A DNA stretch of 64,000 bases from assembly GCF_051622035.1 (NCBI RefSeq), contig NC_135357.1:36315691-36379690 (forward strand), read 5' to 3'. The position numbers were made by a program, and so were the translations under genes. Below are positions 1 to 9,856 of this stretch, in pieces (within the stretch, counting starts at the first letter, position 1; each line of letters opens with the position of its first letter). Below the pieces are notes generated by a model, which made no database searches, was not told where the DNA came from, and saw nothing but the letters and a program-made list of their open reading frames with translations. This DNA comes from Arctopsyche grandis (Eukaryota; Arthropoda; Insecta; Trichoptera; Hydropsychidae).

Positions 1-245
1 CCAAATTTAATTTTGATCGTGATTAGGGATTGCAATTTAACGTCACATTTCATAATGGTAAAAAAAATTACATTTCCGGTATATATGTATGTAGGTATTT
101 ACCGGTAAATTGAAGAAAATCGTGGATTAGAAGGCTGCGTGTGGTTTCTTTTCCTAAAAACGTTAACCTAGATTGAATCGCAAATAATTAAAAATAAACG
201 TCAGGTGAATAATGTCATTTAAATACTTTTTTTTATGCTTTAACC

Positions 246-1040
246 CAGTGGTTCTTAACCGGTGCACCGTGAACTTGTTGCAAGTGCACCGTGAAAAAAA
301 TGGTAAAAACAGAAAAATCCGCAAAATAGTGTAAACCAAAAAAGTCGTCCGCGAAATTATGAAAGCCGACAAAAGATCTAATGTGATTTCGATTTAGCTT
401 AATCATTTAAAGGATTTGTTATCATTGCAAAGACAAGAAACTACTATTATATCTAGCCACTGTTTTTTTATTAAGAGAATCTGTAGTTTCGAAAACATTA
501 CCAGCAGCACTGAAACCTGTACTAGATCAAGTTGTAAATATGTTTAATATGGTTTTAAAAAACTTTGCATTTCTATGGAAGCTATCTAAGTACGAATGTT
601 TGCTTTTTATTCACACTGAAGTCAAGTGGCTATCTAGGGGTAAAGTTTTTGTTAATCTTTTTCCGAAATGAAGATATGGATGATTTTGTAAAATTTCTTC
701 AGAAATATAATTGGGAATTATTTTCGCTGTAACAGAATATTTAACTTTATTAGAAGAAAAGATTGCACGTTATTTTCCTTCCTTAAATATAGAAAATTAT
801 GACTGGATACGAAATCCATTTGCTACGATTGATATAATGCATCGAGTTGTGGATTTTCGTACCCAGAAGAAGAAGAATTGGTCTCCTAGGACCTAGTCGA
901 CGGATTGTACTGTTTAATTCTGGTGCACCGCCATTTTTTACATACCTCTTATACAGTTCACATGGTTTTCGTTTAAGAAGTCAGTTTTTATTCTCATGAT
1001 CAAAAGTGCACCGTGACTTCGAAAAGGTTAAGAACCACTG
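246..1040. mobile_element. hAT element, internally deleted, with 8-bp target duplication
   Basis: The ends are inverted repeats, CAGTGGTTCTTAACC on the left and GGTTAAGAACCACTG on the right. The element is flanked by a perfect 8-bp duplication, CTTTAACC, at 238-245 and 1041-1048, which is the hAT hallmark. The interior carries broken plus-strand pieces of a ZBED/hAT transposase: around 590-660 a stretch reading HTEVKWLSRGKV, and at 711-860 a stretch reading EEKIARYFPSLN and DWIRNPF. Stops and frame changes separate the pieces, so no active protein can be made. The superfamily is certain from the ends; the family is inferred from the peptide pieces. Confidence 0.92.
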
Positions 1041-1048
1041 CTTTAACC

Positions 1049-2880
1049 AATTATATTTATCTATTTATCCAGATAAAACTCCGAACAGTTATAAAAACAC
1101 CCATTAAAACTGTGTGCCCCCCTCCCCTTTTAATAAATCTCATCAATTTTCATGTATTAATAAATATTTAGATTTATTAAATTTGGATTTTGTACACAGC
1201 CCTTTATACATATGTATATGATAACCAAAATTTAGAGAAAAAAATTAAGTATGTATGATAAATTCGATCAGTTTCAGTAATAAACGTAAGTAATTTATAT
1301 TAAAAAGCGAACATAATTTTTGCCAATAAAATTCACATGGAAAAGAAAGTTCACGTTGGACCCCGTTTAACCTGTTGATTACCCAAGTTCAAAAATAATC
1401 AATCTGGAACACTTGAATACTTAAAGTTTCTCAATTATATTACGAAAGGTGCATAGTTTTTCAAAAATGAAAACGTATATACAATACATATATACATATG
1501 TACAAACATACTTCATTTAATTTATCAAGATAGTATGGAGATACATACGCTATTTTAATATAATAACGTAGCTTTCAAGTTACCTAAAGAAAAAAAATTA
1601 AACAAATCTTAATATTATAAAAATAATTATTAAATCCAATATTCGGGAGCTATCGTTCAAACATCAGAAGAATACGTGTAATATTTACTTAAATTAACTA
1701 ACATTGATGTAAGAGCTACGCTCCCTACAGCAAAATTATGTATGTATAAGCTGAAATATTTTGAAATCAAAATCCAGTGTTATCTAAGGGCGAAATCCCA
1801 CAGGAAAGAACGGCACATTGTGTGCTTGGTTGCCCGCTATGGAGGGTCTCCTACATTTCTTCAAATATGGGATACACACTTATCAATCACTGTTAAATCA
1901 AGGATAAAATATTACCGAAAACACTCCAAGGGGTGATTTTGGGACGGTGTGTGCTAAGCGTGCCTTGAATATGAGCAAGGCATGCCAATTTTTTTGTTCA
2001 AAAGTATCTATAGGTAAATAAAACCATGTGCCGCGTTCCTTCCTGTGTGATTTGGCCCTAAATCTCAATGGATTCAAACCATATCCCCAAATAATTACAA
2101 TTCAAATCGACCGTCTTCTGTCAGATTTGCCGATTTGCTCTGACTTTGAGGCGGCTCTCATACAAATAGTCCTAATTCACATTTGGGTAAGCTGTCGGAT
2201 CACTAGGTAAACTTTTTACTAAAATAAAAAGTCTCTTTTGGGTTGTGCGTATGCAATGGATACGGTTTCATAACAATGAGATGGATATTATCTTATGTGG
2301 GAAACATAAAATACGCATTTGTGATATTATGACTTGATTTTGCGGCCTTGAATTTGGTGTCGCGGCCTTGGATCGATTTTTACGACCCGCGAATGACCCA
2401 AATCGACATTTATTAGGGCTGGTTGAGTTGAAAGCCTATACCGTGCGACACGCGATCTCGTTTTCCGGCTCTCCGGTTTTCCGGCTTTCCGGTTTCAGAG
2501 CTGAAACAAATCGAGCGCATCGTCACCTTCGAAGTTTAACCGCGCAAAGAATGCGGAAAATCGACCGTGTGCGATTTCACGAAGCTTATTTCGGACTTTG
2601 ACTCTAGTAGTAAAGGGGGATGAACTGTGAAATTTAATCAAATGCATAGTATACAAACCGACTGAGCCACTATAAAAACATGAAAATCGATTTTCTAGGG
2701 TCTAGGTCACAGCTCTGATAAGTCAAATTATATTGGGGTCTACATATGCCGGTGATTCTCAAGTGCAGCCATGGATTTTGCTGCGACCACCAACCCATGA
2801 AGACTACCTATAAGAGTGGTAATTTTTATTCAAAATTAATTTCCAACGTACGCATTTATAGAATCTTATATGTATCTAAA
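1049..2880. other. Intergenic, no feature recognised
   Basis: This is AT-rich sequence with scattered short open frames that show no family motif. A short iteration of a TTTTCCGGCT-like motif lies near 2460-2500. I see no gene, RNA or clear transposon ends. Confidence 0.5.
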
Positions 2881-2900
2881 ACCGAAAAGGCATCTGTAAT

Positions 2901-3020
2901 TCGTTTCTGATTGGCTGTCGTCAAAGTCGTATCTGATTGGCTGTCGTCAAAGTCGTTTCTGATTGGCTGTCGTCAAAGTCGTTTCTGATTGGCTGTGGTC
3001 AAAGTCGTTTCTGATTGGCT
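2901..3020. repeat. 26-bp tandem repeat, about 4.7 units
   Basis: The unit starts TCTGATTGGCTGTCGTCAAA and repeats every 26 bp; the GATTGG core begins at 2909, 2935, 2961, 2987 and 3013. Each unit contains CTGATTGGCT, which fits the inverted CCAAT (NF-Y) consensus. The last unit is diverged. No gene lies close by. Confidence 0.9.
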
Positions 3021-3353
3021 GGATTGGCCAAAGACGTTTATGATCGATCGGTCGTTGAATGAAGATTTTTTTTGTTGTGGTTTTCATTACATTTCCATTT
3101 ACCGATCAAAGCCGAGTAGCACCACTAGTTTTTACATAATTTGAATATCCCAAATTAAAATTGTCATCTTTTTTACATACCTCTTCTTACTTTTTAATTT
3201 TTTTGAGCTGATTTTTTTTTTTAGTTGAGTTCTTCATATTGTAAAATATCTAAAAAAGATGTATTTGAGATTCATACTAGACCGCAATGGTGGAAAAGTA
3301 GAACTGTATTAATAATTGTTGATTTTTCGGAACTAAACTTCAATTTATATACT

Positions 3354-3655
3354 GTAACGTCGGAACGTTAGGAGGATTATCCATTGCCTAATTGCATTCG
3401 GGGGTTAACAATGGAGACCCCCGAATTGGCCGAACAGGACGCGTAAGTGGCTGGTAGAATTTTCAGAATCCGGACGAGAGCGTGAGACTGTATGTGCCTA
3501 AACAATTGATAAGTAAATGGATCGGGGAAGCTGTGGTGGGCAACTTGCCCTTTAAAAGGAGGTACACCTGGTACAGCGATTATTCTATACCGAGCGCTGA
3601 CTGTGTCCGGCATCATGAATCATTCATTAAATGCTGTGAAGCGACTTAATTACCA
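3354..3655. mobile_element. Possible solo LTR remnant
   Basis: The segment begins TGTAACGTCGG, has a TATA-like TTTAAAAGG near 3552 and ends in an ATTAAATGCTGTGAAGCGAC stretch. That last stretch resembles the end of the clearer solo LTR at 16935-17316. No target duplication was identified, so the borders are approximate. Confidence 0.35.
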
Positions 3656-3752
3656 TTAAAGTACATTTAAGGTGTACCAAATGAATAATATCTAATTTTA
3701 AGTGTAAAGTTGTGAATACTATTAAAAATAAAATTCAATCATACATATTTAG

Positions 3753-4045
3753 CCAGCAGTATGGCTCAGTGGTTGCGGTTATATTAAGCACCGAGAGGTT
3801 ACCGGGTTCGATCCCGTGCCAGTCTTTAATGCTGCTGGTCAGACTTGGATATTTGTAACTCCAAATCGATCGTTTCCTATCAGGGTTTTCCAATTTATCT
3901 GATTTCATTGTTGAAACGTTTCCTCCATCAAATTGACAAAATCTCATCTTACCCGCTATGTCACAAATATCTGAATTTGATTTATGTACAATATGTAAAC
4001 ATTTATGTACAAGTCTAAGTCCATGCATGTCTCTGTGGATTAATT
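3753..4045 (+). mobile_element. tRNA-derived SINE copy
   Basis: The head has an A-box-like TGGCTCAGTGG and a B-box GGTTCGATCCC, as in a tRNA gene. It is followed by the shared SINE body (a TTGTAACTCCAA-like segment, then TTTCCTATCAG and CCAATTTATCTGATTTCATTG). Other copies in the window share this body. The 3' end is diverged. Confidence 0.75.
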
Positions 4046-4594
4046 CATTAATTATTTCATTGTAAATTTCGTCTTCTTCAGCATCACGAAATACAACGAT
4101 TTATGTGATTAAAATTCTGCAATATTTGTAATTATTATCTGGGTTTGAACCAATCAAAGAAATATTCTGCTTTCAGGTGTTCCAATCTGCCATTTTGTGG
4201 TTCTTGGAAGCCATTCTTTCCACTTATTTTATCATGCCGACACTGCACGTGCTTCATTCTTTGTCAAGTCAATGCAACGTACGTGTACTTCACAATAATA
4301 GTGTTTATTGCCTGTTGTTTTTAAAGTTGTCTTAATTGGTCGTCCGATTCGGCACGCGGTTGCGTGACGGATGCGTAAACGACGACATTGTTGAAAATCG
4401 CCATTCGTAAGTGCTGTCCATTTTACGCTGAAACCGGTAAAACGTTTTAATTTTGAACATGCAATCATATTAAGTCGAAATCCAATGTGGAAACTCGACG
4501 ATAATGCGTTTAAATTCAAAAACGCTGTTACAATTCGTATTTATCTTATTCCTTGAGCTTCATTTTTTCAGGCAGTATTGATGTAATTTTACGG

Positions 4595-4715
4595 TGTGAC
4601 CAGTTTTCTCGTGACCAGTTTTAGTGTGACGGGTGATCACGTGTGACCGATCTAGAGCGACCGGTTGTCCTGTGACTGGTTCACATATGACTAGTAGTCC
4701 GTTTACCAATTTTAC
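4595..4715. repeat. Degenerate GTGACCAGT-type short tandem iterations
   Basis: A motif like GTGACCAGT or GTGACTGGT recurs irregularly about eight times with spacer drift. It may be a decayed minisatellite or subterminal repeats of a lost transposon. No function is implied. Confidence 0.4.
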
Positions 4716-4789
4716 ATAGCAATATCATCACAACGAAACGACAGGTCATCTATTATACCAGGCACAATCTTTAACGAAGCCGACGATAA

Positions 4790-5185
4790 GCAGCAGAATA
4801 GACTAGCGGTTAGCATATAATAATGCTTTGAGCAAAGTGGTCACGGGTTCAAATCCCACTAGTTTCTGCTGGCCGGACCTTGGATTTGTGACTCCAAGTG
4901 GATCGTTTCTTATCAGAATTTGCCAATTTATCTGATTTTCATTGAAACGGTTCCAACAAATTGGCAACCTTGCCCATTTTCTCGCAGATCTCGAGTTTCG
5001 CTGAATTGTATAAAACGCTGCAAGTTTACCATAGATGTCTCTGTGGATGCTAATTGATATGTATTTACTTTGTATAATTTTAATAACACTTGTATCAAAT
5101 ATACAATGTTTCTGGCCAGGAAGGCGCATTAGGGATACGCGTTAGGCCCTCCTGGTATAAATTAAATATAAATAAATAAATCGGA
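4790..5185 (+). mobile_element. tRNA-derived SINE copy, near full length
   Basis: The tRNA-like head has the B-box GGTTCAAATCC. It is followed by the body shared with 27864-28285 and 52449-53433, then a 3' stem-loop (CCAGGAAGGC pairing with GCCCTCCTGG) and an AAATAAATAAATA-type tail. It is the best uninterrupted copy of this SINE subtype here. Confidence 0.85.
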
Positions 5186-5689
5186 CTCAAACCATCAGCA
5201 AGTGAACGAATGAAAACATGTTAGGGAACCGGTAGGCAGATAAAATATAAAATATCAATATTTCGATTAGTACAAATGCAGAATATTCCGGATACGTCTT
5301 TTAGCGGTTAAGAGAGGGGCAACTCCACCTCCCCCCCCCTCCCCCTAGATTTGGCCAGGTCAGGTACATGCATGTAATTTGATCCTAATTCTAATAATCC
5401 TCTTATGTACTATATACTGTACATATGTACAAATAGCCAATAATTCTTCGATACTGTATGTACAAATAGCCACATCCTATTCTTTACAAGAAGCTTAAGC
5501 CAGCAGAAACTTCAACATGTTTAAATATGTCAATAAAAAGCATAAAAAACAATCACGAAGTGCCCAAATTTTGTATTTTTATTTTGGACATGTCTCTTTT
5601 GAGTTTGGGGGACCTCACTGCATCTAAATCCGACCCTGGCCCACTCCCCCTAGAAAAAGTTGAAATGGCGTCTCTGGAATATACCGACT
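5186..5689. other. Intergenic; fragment of a hairpin repeat
   Basis: The stretch holds poly-C runs near 5325-5345. At 5425-5475 there are two ACAAATAGCCA iterations matching the subterminal repeats of the hairpin element at 59306-59499. Nothing codes here. Confidence 0.4.
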
Positions 5690-6330
5690 AGTTTCTCAAA
5701 TTTATATTAACGTTAGTGTTGTACCCGTTGAAATGTCATCGCATGGGTGTTGGCATATTAAGTTATTAAATAAAAATAAAACGCACACGGTCGAATTTTT
5801 TTCAAATACCATTTAAATATATTTATATATAATTGTTTAATCTGAAAAAAAATAGTAAAATCTACCTACCTACAAATAAACAATATAAAACACCAATAGA
5901 AAAATTAATTAATTAACTAAATAAATAAATTTTCAATAGATGGCGCTAAATGCTTAGAGACTTGCCTAGATGAAATATTAGTAGCGAACAGTATACATAG
6001 AAGTTTTTTTCTATCGCTATTATATTCGTATATTATATTGTACGTATTGTTGGCAGTGTTTTATCTGTGACGTGCATATGTATGTCGAATCGAAACGACT
6101 TTTATAGTATGGCAAGCGTTATCTTACACAGATACACAGACACAAAGAATAGCGATATTATAAGGTATATAATATATACGTACATACATATACACGTCAC
6201 AGCTAAAACACTGCCAACAAAACGTACAATATAATATACGAATATAACAGCGATAGAAAAAACTTCTATGTATACTGTTTGCTACCAATATTTCATCTAG
6301 GCAAGTCTCTGAGCATCTCTGAGAAAGTCT
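5690..6330. repeat. Dispersed repeat ending in a long inverted repeat
   Basis: The first part (5690-5940) matches 19001-19250. The part from 5950 to about 6090 is repeated in inverse orientation at about 6180-6318, with long near-identical arms containing GACTTGCCTAGATGAAATAT and ACAGTATACATAGAAG. Related pieces lie at 20100-20240, 42520-42650 and 61086-61190. The class is unknown. Confidence 0.75.
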
Positions 6331-6368
6331 CGGTTGAGTGCGTCAACATACATATATACTATACATAC

Positions 6369-6572
6369 GGTTCGGTGATTACTGGTCACAAATTACTCGT
6401 CACAAAGTCACTAAAATCTCTATAACGGAACACCTGGCAGCCGAAAAGTCCATCATACTAACGATAACTATCATAGTAACGAGAACTTGAGTGCCAAATA
6501 TTGTGTATTCGCGATTTTCATGGCAAAAATTGTCTTTGTGACCACCCCAATGTGACGAATAGTCCAATTACC
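6369..6572 (+). mobile_element. 204-bp MITE (family A), full copy
   Basis: This copy begins GGTTCGGTGATTACTGGTCA and ends GACGAATAGTCCAATTACC. It is flanked by ATACATAC at 6361-6368 and 6573-6580. The same 204-bp unit occurs inverted at 7368-7571. The 8-bp duplication suggests hAT-type mobilisation. The site itself lies between inverted arms containing GAGTGCGTCAACATA (near 6334 and 6590). Confidence 0.88.
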
Positions 6573-7336
6573 ATACATACATATATGTTGACGCACTCAA
6601 ACGAGACCGTTACGATAGAGAGACAGTTAATTTTCAGTATCAGACCCAATCCAAGACGAAAACACACGATAAACTCAAATTTTATTTTATTTTACTTTGG
6701 GCGGCCTAAAAGCTACGCCTACAAACCATTACATATCGCGCTACAAATTTGAAACCGCCACACCATTAGCGAAAGCATTTATGTAACTTACCATATGATG
6801 TATTGAATCAAATCAAACCTAATACCTATGTTGGTACAACTTTAGATTGTATGTATGTATAATATTACGCTCTGGTCGCTCTGGTTATGGATTTTTCCAT
6901 TCGATATCAATAAACATGCGGTTTGCGAAGGTAATACTTAATCAACAAGTTATTTCAGTAGTCCGTATACTAAAATGAATGCGGCAAATGAGAGTGGCAT
7001 TGAATAAATTAACGGTCGATTCAATGCGTATATTTACGGTGGTTACCGCCGACAATGAGCTTAGATTCCCTATGAATTGGTCAATTTCGGGTCATACGGG
7101 CTGAAATTCCTCAATTGACCTCTCCTTCCTAGGTCTGTGTGAAACAACAATAACAACAACGATAAGTACTGCTCGAAATTGAATTTTTGATCTCGTGTTG
7201 CGACACACAATTACATATATGATGGTCACACGAAATGTCGTCATAAAAACATTTGACTTTTGATTTTAAGCGGACCATTTTGATCTATGAAACCATTAGG
7301 GTGACTCTACTGTGACAGTGAGATGAGCATCGATAA

Positions 7337-8120
7337 CAGTGGCGTAAGTACTATGTAGCGGGGGGGGGGTAATTGGACTATTCGTCACATTGGGGTGGTC
7401 ACAAAAACAATTTTTGCCATGAAAATCGCGAATACACAATATTTGGCACTCAAGTTCTCGTTACTATGATAGTTATCGTTAGTATGATGGACTTTTCGGC
7501 TGCCAGATGTTCCGTTATAGAGATTTAAGTGACTTTGTGACGAGTAATTTGTGACCAGTAATCACCGAACCGTAGCGGGGGTAAGCAATGCTTACGGGCC
7601 ATTTACTCATGTACTTTTATAAATAATGAAAGATCTTTCTGAAACAATGACCATAAGGCAATTCTCAGAATTACTTATTACCAAGTACAGTTGTTTGGGG
7701 AGTGATTTTTCATAAGTATATACCGCATTAGTGTTATTTTTTACTCTTCCGGTAACTGTGGCTAGTGTAGAAAGAACATTCAATAAATTAAAAATAATTA
7801 AAGATTAAAAAATAAATTCGATCGGTCAAACCAGACTCAATGAACTATCTTTGCTTACAATTGAGCACAAAGAAGCAGCCAAAATGGACCTCAAACAACT
7901 AATTCACGATTTTGCAAACAGTAAGGATCGAAAGATGTAATTTTAAAATAGTTGAGTTAAATAAAAAAAATTATATTATGTACCTATGTATATATTAACA
8001 ATAATTATATTTTTATTAATACTGCGTTGCGAAACCAAAAAAATTGGTATTTCGATTTAAAAATTCGAGGGGGGGGATGACTTTTTGCTTTCGGGTCCAA
8101 AATTCCTAGTTACGCTACTG
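7337..8120. mobile_element. hAT element with residual transposase C-terminus
   Basis: The left end CAGTGGCGTAAGTA and the right end TAGTTACGCTACTG are inverted. The flanks are ATCGATAA (7329-7336) and TTCGATAA (8121-8128), a 7/8 target duplication. At about 7725-7940 the plus strand still reads LPVTVASVERTFNKLK, a stop, then QTRLNELSLLTIEHKEAAKM, the hAT C-terminal dimerisation region. A family A MITE is nested at 7368-7571. Confidence 0.88.
7368..7571 (-). mobile_element. 204-bp MITE (family A), nested in a hAT element
   Basis: This is an inverted copy of 6369-6572, starting GGTAATTGGACTATTCG and ending ATCACCGAACC. GTAGCGGG lies on the right (7572-7579) and on the left (7355-7362), with an expanded G run between the left duplication and the element. 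Confidence 0.85.
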
Positions 8121-8719
8121 TTCGATAACCCAATGCTGGTGTGAGATTTTCTCCAGGTGATCCAGTTCTTGAAGATGTGTTGAAAAATGTCTGGGAAATA
8201 TATTTAGTATGAGTTTATTGTAGACACTTTTTTTCGACGGATTCAATATCTAAAAACATAAACTCAAATTTTGAGTAGCCTTTCGTCTCATGTACCCTTT
8301 GCCAACGTTAACTTTCGCGGTACTTTTTCAGGGAATTTATAAATCGGGTTTTCGACTATAAATATAGATTGTAAAATTTATTCGAATTAAATTAATTTTT
8401 TTCAATAGATTTGAAACTAAGACCTTTTAGTTTGAATCGGACAGAGAGATGTAATAAGAATAGAGGGGCCCTTACGAATAAATAATTGTTGTCAATTTTA
8501 CGCGGTACGTCTCTATAAATACGCTACATCGCACGGAATATAATCGGATCTATTTACTTATGAAAATGTATCCCATGTTGTTTATTGTGTGTTTTTGAAT
8601 GTATTGTGCAATTTTTACCGATGCACCAAGCGAGCACCAAGCGTCAAATACGACTGATGCTAAAATTATTTAGATCTGTCCGTGGACAGAATGTCCCTTG
8701 ACAACAAAAGAACACCAAA
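8121..8719. other. Intergenic; possible piggyBac-like fragment
   Basis: Sequence at 8290-8380 (CCCTTTGCCAACGTTAAC, then TCGGGTTTTCGACTATAAAT) resembles the left part of the TTAA-flanked MITE at 37718-38210. It lacks a matching right end. Nothing else is recognised. Confidence 0.35.
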
Positions 8720-9441
8720 AGGTCCGTTCATACCTAGTCAGCACGTACCGACTTCAGCAGGTATCCGGCCGTACGAAAAGTATTCTTTGGTACATTTTGT
8801 ATGGGTATATTCATACCAACCGTCACGTTTACGCCACGGCAGGCTTACAGCAGTACCCGACATTTCGACCATGAGTATGCCGCTTTGCTGTTTTGGACCA
8901 ATTATCAATAGCGACAGTTGACAGCTGTTCAATCTTTCGACATGGTTTTGGCGCAAATATTTAAAAAAAAATTTAATTATTTACGGAAATATTTAAAAAA
9001 AATTTGTCCATCATCCACAAGCTCTTTATACAGTGTCCAAAACTCTCCTTCGGTTTTTCTATTTTTTAACATGGGATGCACATCAAAACGCCTCCGTGCT
9101 TTTTTATTGCCTTCTTGCGCTTCTTCTTCCAACAACAACGCGATTATACATAATTTTTCGTTCGATAAACGCCGAAACATTTTTGCTGACTTGTATTCTG
9201 ACGCGTAGCTACGAATGCACGTGTGTGCATTCATATTGTAAGTACTCGACAATACGACGTAAGCAATATTGCGCCGTATCGTCATGGCCTGTAATGTATA
9301 AGTAAGTCGATTTTGCCTTGCACTCGGCCAAAGTGCTGTGAACGTGACGTGACCGTGACGTGTAGGTAGATATGAATATAAATGTTATAAAATGACATAT
9401 TTGAAACGAGTCCTGCAGTGCTGTTAAGTATGAACAGACCT
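8720..9441 (-). mobile_element. PIF/Harbinger element remnant
   Basis: The ends AGGTCCGTTCATACCTAGTC and, inverted, AGGTCTGTTCATACTTAACA are related inverted repeats. On the minus strand at about 8977-9171 a stretch reads RRFDVHPMLKNRKTEGEFW, then LYKELVDDGQIFFKYFRK. This fits the N-terminal region of HARBI1-like transposases. The rest of the transposase is missing, and no 3-bp target duplication is preserved. The last 135 bp recur at 22857-22992. Confidence 0.75.
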
Positions 9442-9856
9442 TCGAGCCACTTCTATCAATATTACATTTCTCTGGAATCAGACCCAAAACATCAGCTCAT
9501 GGTCAATTATCATAAAAAGTAGACAGATCTGTAAATGCTATGGCATTGCAGTTACAATACCTGTCACCTATTAGAATTTCGTCGAATTGTAATTCGACAA
9601 TTATAATTGAAGTGTTTTTATTTATATACATATAAACCATTAACTTAAATTTAATATTTATAAAATAAACTATTTCCATTATTTAAAACATCATTATTAA
9701 AAAATAAATTTCAATGAAATATTTACGACTAATAGTCATAATATATGGTGTTACGACTTGCTTTAGTTTGAAATGCCAATAACACGTGCTTGCCGCGCGC
9801 TGTCAACTGTCAACTTTCATTATCCCTGTTGATTGTTTAATAGTCAAATCCAAGAT

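Noticed and set aside
2901-3020. Regular repeats that might be a CRISPR array
   Set aside because: The repeats are directly tandem without unique spacers, and the host is an insect.
3753-3840. tRNA-like A and B boxes suggesting a tRNA gene; similar heads at 4790, 27864, 34400 and 52449
   Set aside because: No cloverleaf with a proper acceptor stem can be closed, and each is followed by the same SINE body and tail.
4232-4519. A 95-codon minus-strand frame
   Set aside because: No motif, no adjacent exon and no codon signal; treated as chance.
9033-9487. Overlapping open frames of about 90-100 codons on both strands
   Set aside because: They lie in the Harbinger remnant; only one minus-strand piece has transposase similarity.
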